DNA from: Rallus limicola | Lineage: Eukaryota; Chordata; Aves; Gruiformes; Rallidae | Length of the DNA stretch: 64,000 nucleotides | NCBI GenBank assembly: GCA_022605955.1 | Contig: JAKCOZ010000632.1 | Coordinates: forward strand, 1-64,000 | Direction of reading: 5' to 3' | Part shown: one piece after another, positions 47,518 to 59,030 of the stretch | Layout of the letters: every line of letters starts with the position of its first letter | How positions within the stretch are numbered: position 1 is the stretch's first letter | Notes under the pieces: model-generated | What the model was told of the DNA's origin: nothing | The model's database searches: none | Seen by the model: the letters and a program-made list of their open reading frames with translations, nothing else | Program-made: the position numbers and the translations under genes

Positions 47518-50500
47518 GTAGGAGCTTCCAGGCATGTTCCCTCTTTCCAGGCAAAGGAAAAGGCTGAGAGCCAAAGTGACAGGGTCTGTTTGTGTGTCCT
47601 GTTAAGAGGTTTCAGACAAGCTATGCCTTTCAGGCCTAGCTTCTTTACTTTGGGAGTTATTGCTGGATGTTTAGCATGTTTTGAACTGCAGTCTGCTAGG
47701 GCCGAGAAAAGCACCGTAGGAGCTTCCAGGCATGTTCCCTCTTTCCAGGCAAAGGAAAAGGCTGAGAGCCAAAGTGACAGGGTCTGCTTGTGTGTCCTGT
47801 TAGGAGGTTTCAGACAAGCTATGCCTTTCAGTCCTAGCTTCTTTACTTTGGGAGTTATTGCTGGACGTTTAGCATGTTTTGAACTGCAGTCTGCTAGGGC
47901 CGAGAAAAGCACCGTAGGAGCTTCCAGGCATGTTCCCTCTTTCCAGGCAAAGGAAAAGGCTGAGAGCCAAAGTGACAGGGTCTGCTTGTGTGTCCTGTTA
48001 GGAGGTTTCAGACAAGCTATGCCTTTCAGTCCTAGCTTCTTTACTTTGGGAGTTATTGCTGGACGTTTAGCATGTTTTGAACTGCAGTCTGCTAGGGCCG
48101 AGAAAAGCACCGTAGGAGGTTCCAGGCATGTTCCCTCTTTCCAGGCAAAGGAAAAGGCTGAGAGCCAAAGTGACAGGGTCTGCTTGTGTGTCCTGTTAAG
48201 AGGTTTCAGACAAGCTATGCCTTTCAGGCCTAGCTTCTTTACTTTGGGAGTTATTGCTGGACGTTTAGCATGTTTTGAACTGCAGTCTGCTAGGGCCGAG
48301 AAAAGCACCGTAGGAGCTTCCAGGCATGTTCCCTCTTTCCAGGCAAAGGAAAAGGCTGAGAGCCAAAGTGACAGGGTCTGCTTGTGTGTCCTGTTAGGAG
48401 GTTTCAGACAAGCTATGCCTTTCATGCCTAGCTTCTTTACTTTGGGAGTTATTGCTGGACGTTTAGCATGTTTTGAACAGCAGTCTGCTAGGGCCGAGAA
48501 AAGCACCGTAGGAGCTTCCAGGCATGTTCCCTCTTTCCAGGCAAAGGAAAAGGCTGAGAGCCAAAGTGACAGGGTCTGCTTGTGTGTCCTGTTAGGAGGT
48601 TTCAGACAAGCTATGCCTTTCATGCCTAGCTTCTTTACTTTGGGAGTTATTGCTGGACGTTTAGCATGTTTTGAACTGCAGTCTGCTAGGGCCGAGAAAA
48701 GCACCGTAGGAGCTTCCAGGCATGTTCCCTCTTTCCAGGCAAAGGAAAAGGCTGAGAGCCAAAGTGACAGGGTCTGCTTGTGTGTCCTGTTAAGAGGTTT
48801 CAGACAAGCTATGCCTTTCAGTCCTAGCTTCTTTACTTTGGGAGTTATTGCTGGACGTTTAGCATGTTTTGAACTGCAGTCTGCTAGGGCCGAGAAAAGC
48901 ACCGTAGGAGCTTCCAGGCATGTTCCCTCTTTCCAGGCAAAGGAAAAGGCTGAGAGCCAAAGTGACAGGGTCTGCTTGTGTGTCCTGTTAGGAGGTTTCA
49001 GACAAGCTATGCCTTTCAGTCCTAGCTTCTTTACTTTGGGAGTTATTGCTGGACGTTTAGCATGTTTTGAACTGCAGTCTGCTAGGCCTGAGAAAAGCAC
49101 CGTAGGAGCTTCCAGGCATGTTCCCTCTTTCCAGGCAAAGGAAAAGGCTGAGAGCCAAAGTGACAGGGTCTGCTTGTGTGTCCTGTTAGGAGGTTTCAGA
49201 CAAGCTATGCCTTTCATGCCTAGCTTCTTTACTTTGGGAGTTATTGCTGGACGTTTAGCATGTTTTGAACTGCAGTCTGCTAGGGCCGAGAAAAGCACCG
49301 TAGGAGGTTCCAGGCATGTTCCCTCTTTCCAGGCAAAGGAAAAGGCTGAGAGCCAAAGTGACAGGGTCTGCTTGTGTGTCCTGTTAGGAGGTTTCAGACA
49401 AGCTATGCCTTTCATGCCTAGCTTCTTTACTTTGGGAGTTATTGCTGGACGTTTAGCATGTTTTGAACTGCAGTCTGCTAGGGCCGAGAAAAGCACCGTA
49501 GGAGCTTCCAGGCATGTTCCCTCTTTCCAGGCAAAGGAAAAGGCTGAGAGCCAAAGTGACAGGGTCTGCTTGTGTGTTCTGTTAGGAGGTTTCAGACAAG
49601 CTATGCCTTTCAGTCCTAGCTTCTTTACTTTGGGAGTTATTGCTGGACGTTTAGCATGTTTTGAACTGCAGTCTGCTAGGGCCGAGAAAAGCACCGTAGG
49701 AGCTTCCAGGCATGTTCCCTCTTTCCAGGCAAAGGAAAAGGCTGAGAGCCAAAGTGACAGGGTCTGCTTGTGTGTCCTGTTAGGAGGTTTCAGACAAGCT
49801 ATGCCTTTCAGTCCTAGCTTCTTTACTTTGGGAGTTATTGCTGGACGTTTAGCATGTTTTGAACTGCAGTCTGCTAGGGCCGTAAAAAGCACCGTAGGAG
49901 GTTCCAGGCATGTTCCCTCTTTCCAGGCAAAGGAAAAGGCTGAGAGCCAAAGTGACAGGGTCTGCTTGTGTGTCCTGTTAGGAGGTTTCAGACAAGCTAT
50001 GCCTTTCAGTCCTAGCTTCTTTACTTTGGGAGTTATTGCTGGACGTTTAGCATGTTTTGAACTGCAGTCTGCTAGGGCCGAGAAAAGCACCGTAGGAGGT
50101 TCCAGGCATGTTCCCTCTTTCCAGGCAAAGGAAAAGGCTGAGAGCCAAAGTGACAGGGTCTGCTTGTGTGTCCTGTTAGGAGGTTTCAGACAAGCTATGC
50201 CTTTCATGCCTAGCTTCTTTACTTTGGGAGTTATTGCTGGACGTTTAGCATGTTTTGAACTGCAGTCTGCTAGGGCCGAGAAAAGCACCGTAGGAGCTTC
50301 CAGGCATGTTCCCTCTTTCCAGGCAAAGGAAAAGGCTGAGAGCCAAAGTGACAGGGTCTGCTTGTGTGTCCTGTTAGGAGGTTTCAGACAAGCTATGCCT
50401 TTCAGTCCTAGCTTCTTTACTTTGGGAGTTATTGCTGGACGTTTAGCATGTTTTGAACTGCAGTCTGCTAGGGCCGAGAAAAGCACCGTAGGAGGTTCCA

Positions 50501-52862
50501 GGCATGTTCCCTCTTTCCAGGCAAAGGAAAAGGCTGAGAGCCAAAGTGACAGGGTCTGCTTGTGTGTCCTGTTAGGAGGTTTCAGACAAGCTATGCCTTT
50601 CAGTCCTAGCTTCTTTACTTTGGGAGTTATTGCTGGACGTTTAGCATGTTTTGAACTGCAGTCTGCTAGGGCCGAGAAAAGCACCGTAGGAGCTTCCAGG
50701 CATGTTCCCTCTTTCCAGGCAAAGGAAAAGGCTGAGAGCCAAAGTGACAGGGTCTGCTTGTGTGTCCTGTTAGGAGGTTTCAGACAAGCTATGCCTTTCA
50801 TGCCTAGCTTCTTTACTTTGGGAGTTATTGCTGGACGTTTAGCATGTTTTGAACTGCAGTCTGCTAGGGCCGAGAAAAGCACCGTAGGAGCTTCCAGGCA
50901 TGTTCCCTCTTTCCAGGCAAAGGAAAAGGCTGAGAGCCAAAGTGACAGGGTCTGCTTGTGTGTCCTGTTAGGAGGTTTCAGACAAGCTATGCCTTTCAGT
51001 CCTAGCTTCTTTACTTTGGGAGTTATTGCTGGACGTTTAGCATGTTTTGAACTGCAGTCTGCTAGGGCCGAGAAAAGCACCGTAGGAGCTTCCAGGCATG
51101 TTCCCTCTTTCCAGGCAAAGGAAAAGGCTGAGAGCCAAAGTGACAGGGTCTGCTTGTGTGTCCTGTTAAGAGGTTTCAGACAAGCTATGCCTTTCATGCC
51201 TAGCTTCTTTACTTTGGGAGTTATTGCTGGACGTTTAGCATGTTTTGAACAGCAGTCTGCTAGGGCCGAGAAAAGCACCGTAGGAGCTTCCAGGCATGTT
51301 CCCTCTTTCCAGGCAAAGGAAAAGGCTGAGAGCCAAAGTGACAGGGTCTGCTTGTGTGTCCTGTTAGGAGGTTTCAGACAAGCTATGCCTTTCATGCCTA
51401 GCTTCTTTACTTTGGGAGTTATTGCTGGACGTTTAGCATGTTTTGAACTGCAGTCTGCTAGGGCCGAGAAAAGCACCGTAGGAGCTTCCAGGCATGTTCC
51501 CTCTTTCCAGGCAAAGGAAAAGGCTGAGAGCCAAAGTGACAGGGTCTGCTTGTGTGTCCTGTTAGGAGGTTTCAGACAAGCTATGCCTTTCATGCCTAGC
51601 TTCTTTACTTTGGGAGTTATTGCTGGACGTTTAGCATGTTTTGAACTGCAGTCTGCTAGGGCCGAGAAAAGCACCGTAGGAGCTTCCAGGCATGTTCCCT
51701 CTTTCCAGGCAAAGGAAAAGGCTGAGAGCCAAAGTGACAGGGTCTGCTTGTGTGTCCTGTTAGGAGGTTTCAGACAAGCTATTCCTTTCAGTCCTAGCTT
51801 CTTTACTTTGGGAGTTATTGCTGGACGTTTAGCATGTTTTGAACTGCAGTCTGCTAGGGCCGAGAAAAGCACCGTAGGAGCTTCCAGGCATGTTCCCTCT
51901 TTCCAGGCAAAGGAAAAGGCTGAGAGCCAAAGTGACAGGGTCTGCTTGTGTGTCCTGTTAGGAGGTTTCAGACAAGCTATGCCTTTCAGTCCTAGCTTCT
52001 TTACTTTGGGAGTTATTGCTGGACGTTTAGCATGTTTTGAACTGCAGTCTGCTAGGGCCGAGAAAAGCACCGTAGGAGGTTCCAGGCATGTTCCCTCTTT
52101 CCAGGCAAAGGAAAAGGCTGAGAGCCAAAGTGACAGGGTCTGCTTGTGTGTCCTGTTAGGAGGTTTCAGACAAGCTATGCCTTTCAGTCCTAGCTTCTTT
52201 ACTTTGGGAGTTATTGCTGGACGTTTAGCATGTTTTGAACTGCAGTCTGCTAGGGCCGAGAAAAGCACCGTAGGAGCTTCCAGGCATGTTCCCTCTTTCC
52301 AGGCAAAGGAAAAGGCTGAGAGCCAAAGTGACAGGGTCTGCTTGTGTGTCCTGTTAGGAGGTTTCAGACAAGCTATGCCTTTCAGTCCTAGCTTCTTTAC
52401 TTTGGGAGTTATTGCTGGACGTTTAGCATGTTTTGAACTGCAGTCTGCTAGGGCCGAGAAAAGTACCGTAGGAGCTTCCAGGCATGTTCCCTCTTTCCAG
52501 GCAAAGGAAAAGGCTGAGAGCCAAAGTGACAGGGTCTGCTTGTGTGTCCTGTTAGGAGGTTTCAGACAAGCTATGCCTTTCAGTCCTAGCTTCTTTACTT
52601 TGGGAGTTATTGCTGGACGTTTAGCATGTTTTGAACTGCAGTCTGCTAGGGCCGAGAAAAGCACCGTAGGAGGTTCCAGGCATGTTCCCTCTTTCCAGGC
52701 AAAGGAAAAGGCTGAGAGCCAAAGTGACAGGGTCTGCTTGTGTGTCCTGTTAGGACTTTTCAGACAAGCTATGCCTTTCAGTCCTAGCTTCTTTACTTTG
52801 GGAGTTATTGCTGGACGTTTAGCATGTTTTGAACTGCAGTCTGCTAGGGCCGAGAAATCACC
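47518..52862 (+). repeat. Higher-order unit 4: 27 monomers, 5345 bp
   Basis: It opens like unit 3 (GGATGTTTAGC near 47665, GAACAGCAG near 48475) and closes like it (AAAGTACCG near 52461, ACTTTTCAG near 52753, 197-bp marker). About 14 additional monomers lie in the middle, including CCTGAGAAAAG (49087), GTGTTCTGTT (about 49574), CCGTAAAAAGC (about 49881) and a second GAACAGCAG (about 51246). Insertion of a block inside a unit 3-like ancestor is the simplest reading. Confidence 0.85.
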
Positions 52863-54841
52863 GTAGGAGCTTCCAGGCATGTTCCCTCTTTCCAGGCAAA
52901 GGAAAAGGCTGAGAGCCAAAGTGACAGGGTCTGCTTGTGTGTCCTGTTAGGAGGTTTCAGACAAGCTATGCCTTTCAGTCCTAGCTTCTTTACTTTGGGA
53001 GTTATTGCTGGACGTTTAGCATGTTTTGAACTGCAGTCTGCTAGGGCCGAGAAAAGCACCGTAGGAGCTTCCAGGCATGTTCCCTCTTTCCAGGCAAAGG
53101 AAAAGGCTGAGAGCCAAAGTGACAGGGTCTGCTTGTGTGTCCTGTTAAGAGGTTTCAGACAAGCTATGCCTTTCATGCCTAGCTTCTTTACTTTGGGAGT
53201 TATTGCTGGACGTTTAGCATGTTTTGAACTGCAGTCTGCTAGGGCCGAGAAAAGCACCGTAGGAGCTTCCAGGCATGTTCCCTCTTTCCAGGCAAAGGAA
53301 AAGGCTGAGAGCCAAAGTGACAGGGTCTGCTTGTGTGTCCTGTTAGGAGGTTTCAGACAAGCTATGCCTTTCATGCCTAGCTTCTTTACTTTGGGAGTTA
53401 TTGCTGGACGTTTAGCATGTTTTGAACTGCAGTCTGCTAGGGCCGAGAAAAGCACCGTAGGAGCTTCCAGGCATGTTCCCTCTTTCCAGGCAAAGGAAAA
53501 GGCTGAGAGCCAAAGTGACAGGGTCTGCTTGTGTGTCCTGTTAGGAGGTTTCAGACAAGCTATGCCTTTCATGCCTAGCTTCTTTACTTTGGGAGTTATT
53601 GCTGGACGTTTAGCATGTTTTGAACTGCAGTCTGCTAGGGCCGAGAAAAGCACCGTAGGAGCTTCCAGGCATGTTCCCTCTTTCCAGGCAAAGGAAAAGG
53701 CTGAGAGCCAAAGTGACAGGGTCTGCTTGTGTGTCCTGTTAGGAGGTTTCAGACAAGCTATTCCTTTCAGTCCTAGCTTCTTTACTTTGGGAGTTATTGC
53801 TGGACGTTTAGCATGTTTTGAACTGCAGTCTGCTAGGGCCGAGAAAAGCACCGTAGGAGCTTCCAGGCATGTTCCCTCTTTCCAGGCAAAGGAAAAGGCT
53901 GAGAGCCAAAGTGACAGGGTCTGCTTGTGTGTCCTGTTAGGAGGTTTCAGACAAGCTATGCCTTTCAGTCCTAGCTTCTTTACTTTGGGAGTTATTGCTG
54001 GACGTTTAGCATGTTTTGAACTGCAGTCTGCTAGGGCCGAGAAAAGCACCGTAGGAGGTTCCAGGCATGTTCCCTCTTTCCAGGCAAAGGAAAAGGCTGA
54101 GAGCCAAAGTGACAGGGTCTGCTTGTGTGTCCTGTTAGGAGGTTTCAGACAAGCTATGCCTTTCAGTCCTAGCTTCTTTACTTTGGGAGTTATTGCTGGA
54201 CGTTTAGCATGTTTTGAACTGCAGTCTGCTAGGGCCGAGAAAAGCACCGTAGGAGCTTCCAGGCATGTTCCCTCTTTCCAGGCAAAGGAAAAGGCTGAGA
54301 GCCAAAGTGACAGGGTCTGCTTGTGTGTCCTGTTAGGAGGTTTCAGACAAGCTATGCCTTTCAGTCCTAGCTTCTTTACTTTGGGAGTTATTGCTGGACG
54401 TTTAGCATGTTTTGAACTGCAGTCTGCTAGGGCCGAGAAAAGTACCGTAGGAGCTTCCAGGCATGTTCCCTCTTTCCAGGCAAAGGAAAAGGCTGAGAGC
54501 CAAAGTGACAGGGTCTGCTTGTGTGTCCTGTTAGGAGGTTTCAGACAAGCTATGCCTTTCAGTCCTAGCTTCTTTACTTTGGGAGTTATTGCTGGACGTT
54601 TAGCATGTTTTGAACTGCAGTCTGCTAGGGCCGAGAAAAGCACCGTAGGAGGTTCCAGGCATGTTCCCTCTTTCCAGGCAAAGGAAAAGGCTGAGAGCCA
54701 AAGTGACAGGGTCTGCTTGTGTGTCCTGTTAGGACTTTTCAGACAAGCTATGCCTTTCAGTCCTAGCTTCTTTACTTTGGGAGTTATTGCTGGACGTTTA
54801 GCATGTTTTGAACTGCAGTCTGCTAGGGCCGAGAAATCACC
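52863..54841 (+). repeat. Higher-order unit 5: 10 monomers, 1979 bp, copy of the end of unit 4
   Basis: Unit 5 repeats the last ten monomers of unit 4 at an offset of 1979 bp. Shared private variants are GCTATTCCTTTC (51778/53757), AAAGTACCG (about 52461/54440), GTTAGGACTTTTCAG and the 197-bp marker. One difference is GAACAGCAG near 51246 against GAACTGCAG near 53225. It lacks the GGATGTTTAGC opening monomer of units 3 and 4. Confidence 0.88.
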
Positions 54842-56100
54842 GTAGGAGCTTCCAGGCATGTTCCCCTCTTTCCAGGCAAAGGAAAAGGCTGAGAGCCAAA
54901 GTGACAGGGTCTGTTTGTGTGTCCTGTTAAGAGGTTTCAGACAAGCTATGCCTTTCAGGCCTAGCTTCTTTACTTTGGGAGTTATTGCTGGATGTTTAGC
55001 ATGTTTTGAACTGCAGTCTGCTAGGGCCGAGAAAAGCACCGTAGGAGCTTCCAGGCATGTTCCCTCTTTCCAGGCAAAGGAAAAGGCTGAGAGCCAAAGT
55101 GACAGGGTCTGCTTGTGTGTCCTGTTAAGAGGTTTCAGACAAGCTATGCCTTTCAGGCCTAGCTTCTTTACTTTGGGAGTTATTGCTGGACGTTTAGCAT
55201 GTTTTGAACTGCAGTCTGCTAGGGCCGAGAAAAGCACCGTAGGAGCTTCCAGGCATGTTCCCTCTTTCAGGCAAAGGAAAAGGCTGAGAGCCAAAGTGAC
55301 AGGGTCTGCTTGTGTGTCCTGTTAGGAGGTTTCAGACAAGCTATGCCTTTCAGTCCTAGCTTCTTTACTTTGGGAGTTATTGCTGGACGTTTAGCATGTT
55401 TTGAACAGCAGTCTGCTAGGGCCGAGAAAAGCACCGTAGGAGCTTCCAGGCATGTTCCCTCTTTCCAGGCAAAGGAAAAGGCTGAGAGCCAAAGTGACAG
55501 GGTCTGCTTGTGTGTCCTGTTAGGAGGTTTCAGACAAGCTATGCCTTTCATGCCTAGCTTCTTTACTTTGGGAGTTATTGCTGGACGTTTAGCATGTTTT
55601 GAACTGCAGTCTGCTAGGGCCGAGAAAAGCACCGTAGGAGCTTCCAGGCATGTTCCCTCTTTCCAGGCAAAGGAAAAGGCTGAGAGCCAAAGTGACAGGG
55701 TCTGCTTGTGTGTCCTGTTAAGAGGTTTCAGACAAGCTATGCCTTTCAGTCCTAGCTTCTTTACTTTGGGAGTTATTGCTGGACGTTTAGCATGTTTTGA
55801 ACTGCAGTCTGCTAGGGCCGAGAAAAGCACCGTAGGAGCTTCCAGGCATGTTCCCTCTTTCCAGGCAAAGGAAAAGGCTGAGAGCCAAAGTGACAGGGTC
55901 TGCTTGTGTGTCCTGTTAGGAGGTTTCAGACAAGCTATGCCTTTCAGTCCTAGCTTCTTTACTTTGGGAGTTATTGCTGGACGTTTAGCATGTTTTGAAC
56001 TGCAGTCTGCTAGGGCCGAGAAAAGCACCGTAGGAGCTTCCAGGCATGTTCCCTTCTTTCCAGGCAAAGGAAAAGGCTGAGAGCCAAAGTGACAGGGTCT
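54842..56100 (+). repeat. Satellite after the unit series, with three indels
   Basis: The segment opens with a GGATGTTTAGC monomer (54990), as units 3 and 4 do, so it looks like a further unit of the same series. I find no later 197-bp marker in the window. Single-base length changes occur near 54866 (+1 in CCC), 55269 (-1 in CC) and 56054 (+1, TTCCCTTC). GAACAGCAG occurs near 55402. Confidence 0.82.
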
Positions 56101-59030
56101 GCTTGTGTGTCCTGTTAGGAGGTTTCAGACAAGCTATGCCTTTCAGTCCTAGCTTCTTTACTTTGGGAGTTATTGCTGGACGTTTAGCATGTTTTGAACT
56201 GCAGTCTGCTAGGGCCGAGAAAAGCACCGTAGGAGGTTCCAGGCATGTTCCCTCTTTCCAGGCAAAGGAAAAGGCTGAGAGCCAAAGTGACAGGGTCTGC
56301 TTGTGTGTCCTGTTAGGAGGTTTCAGACAAGCTATGCCTTTCATGCCTAGCTTCTTTACTTTGGGAGTTATTGCTGGACGTTTAGCATGTTTTGAACTGC
56401 AGTCTGCTAGGGCCGAGAAAAGCACCGTAGGAGCTTCCAGGCATGTTCCCTCTTTCCAGGCAAAGGAAAAGGCTGAGAGCCAAAGTGACAGGGTCTGCTT
56501 GTGTGTCCTGTTAGGAGGTTTCAGACAAGCTATGCCTTTCAGTCCTAGCTTCTTTACTTTGGGAGTTATTGCTGGACGTTTAGCATGTTTTGAACTGCAG
56601 TCTGCTAGGGCCGAGAAAAGTACCGTAGGAGCTTCCAGGCATGTTCCCTCTTTCCAGGCAAAGGAAAAGGCTGAGAGCCAAAGTGACAGGGTCTGCTTGT
56701 GTGTCCTGTTAGGAGGTTTCAGACAAGCTATGCCTTTCAGTCCTAGCTTCTTTACTTTGGGAGTTATTGCTGGACGTTTAGCATGTTTTGAACTGCAGTC
56801 TGCTAGGGCCGAGTAAAGCACCGTAGGAGCTTCCAGGCATGTTCCCTCTTTCCAGGCAAAGGAAAAGGCTGAGAGCCAAAGTGACAGGGTCTGCTTGTGT
56901 GTCCTGTTAGGAGGTTTCAGACAAGCTATGCCTTTCAGTCCTAGCTTCTTTACTTTGGGAGTTATTGCTGGACGTTTAGCATGTTTTGAACTGCAGTCTG
57001 CTAGGGCCGAGAAAAGCACCGTAGGAGCTTCCAGGCATGTTCCCTCTTTCCAGGCAAAGGAAAAGGCTGAGAGCCAAAGTGACAGGGTCTGTTTGTGTGT
57101 CCTGTTAAGAGGTTTCAGACAAGCTATGCCTTTCAGTCCTAGCTTCTTTACTTTGGGAGTTATTGCTGGACGTTTAGCATGTTTTGAACTGCAGTCTGCT
57201 AGGGCCGAGAAAAGCACCGTAGGAGGTTCCAGGCATGTTCCCTCTTTCCAGGCAAAGGAAAAGGCTGAGAGCCAAAGTGACAGGGTCTGCTTGTGTGTCC
57301 TGTTAGGAGGTTTCAGACAAGCTATGCCTTTCAGTCCTAGCTTCTTTACTTTGGGAGTTATTGCTGGACGTTTAGCATGTTTTGAACTGCAGTCTGCTAG
57401 GGCCGAGAAAAGCACCGTAGGAGGTTCCAGGCATGTTCCCTCTTTCCAGGCAAAGGAAAAGGCTGAGAGCCAAAGTGACAGGGTCTGCTTGTGTGTCCTG
57501 TTAGGAGGTTTCAGACAAGCTATGCCTTTCAGTCCTAGCTTCTTTACTTTGGGAGTTATTGCTGGACGTTTAGCATGTTTTGAACTGCAGTCTGCTAGGG
57601 CCGTAAAAAGCACCATAGGAGGTTCCAGGCATGTTCCCTCTTTCCAGGCAAAGGAAAAGGCTGAGAGCCAAAGTGACAGGGTCTGCTTGTGTGTCCTGTT
57701 AGGAGGTTTCAGACAAGCTATGCCTTTCATGCCTAGCTTCTTTACTTTGGGAGTTATTGCTGGACGTTTAGCATGTTTTGAACTGCAGTCTGCTAGGGCC
57801 GAGAAAAGCACCGTAGGAGCTTCCAGGCATGTTCCCTCTTTCCAGGCAAAGGAAAAGGCTGAGAGCCAAAGTGACAGGGTCTGCTTGTGTGTCCTGTTAG
57901 GAGGTTTCAGACAAGCTATGCCTTTCAGTCCTAGCTTCTTTACTTTGGGAGTTATTGCTGGACGTTTAGCATGTTTTGAACTGCAGTCTGCTAGGGCCGA
58001 GAAAAGTACCGTAGGAGCTTCCAGGCATGTTCCCTCTTTCCAGGCAAAGGAAAAGGCTGAGAGCCAAAGTGACAGGGTCTGCTTGTGTGTCCTGTTAGGA
58101 GGTTTCAGACAAGCTATGCCTTTCAGTCCTAGCTTCTTTACTTTGGGAGTTATTGCTGGACGTTTAGCATGTTTTGAACTGCAGTCTGCTAGGGCCGAGT
58201 AAAGCACCGTAGGAGCTTCCAGGCATGTTCCCTCTTTCCAGGCAAAGGAAAAGGCTGAGAGCCAAAGTGACAGGGTCTGCTTGTGTGTCCTGTTAGGAGG
58301 TTTCAGACAAGCTATGCCTTTCAGTCCTAGCTTCTTTACTTTGGGAGTTATTGCTGGACGTTTAGCATGTTTTGAACTGCAGTCTGCTAGGGCCGAGAAA
58401 AGCACCGTAGGAGCTTCCAGGCATGTTCCCTCTTTCCAGGCAAAGGAAAAGGCTGAGAGCCAAAGTGACAGGGTCTGTTTGTGTGTCCTGTTAAGAGTTT
58501 CAGACAAGCTATGCCTTTCAGTCCTAGCTTCTTTACTTTGGGAGTTATTGCTGGACGTTTAGCATGTTTTGAACTGCAGTCTGCTAGGGCCGAGAAAAGC
58601 ACCGTAGGAGGTTCCAGGCATGTTCCCTCTTTCCAGGCAAAGGAAAAGGCTGAGAGCCAAAGTGACAGGGTCTGCTTGTGTGTCCTGTTAGGAGGTTTCA
58701 GACAAGCTATGCCTTTCAGTCCTAGCTTCTTTACTTTGGGAGTTATTGCTGGACGTTTAGCATGTTTTGAACTGCAGTCTGCTAGGGCCGAGAAAAGCAC
58801 CGTAGGAGGTTCCAGGCATGTTCCCTCTTTCCAGGCAAAGGAAAAGGCTGAGAGCCAAAGTGACAGGGTCTGCTTGTGTGTCCTGTTAGGAGGTTTCAGA
58901 CAAGCTATGCCTTTCAGTCCTAGCTTCTTTACTTTGGGAGTTATTGCTGGACGTTTAGCATGTTTTGAACTGCAGTCTGCTAGGGCCGTAAAAAGCACCG
59001 TAGGAGGTTCCAGGCATGTTCCCTCTTTCC
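56100..59030 (+). repeat. 7-monomer tandem duplication, period 1386 bp
   Basis: Shared rare variants recur 1386 bp apart. AAAGTACCG occurs near 56618 and 58004. GCCGAGTAAAGC, which puts an in-frame stop in the plus-strand open frame, occurs near 56808 and 58194. The linked TTTG/TTAAGAG monomer occurs near 57091 and 58476, and CCGTAAAAAGC near 57601 and 58986 (offset one less after a 1-bp deletion near 58497). About two copies are present. The CACCATAGG change near 57611 is private to the left copy. Confidence 0.86.
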
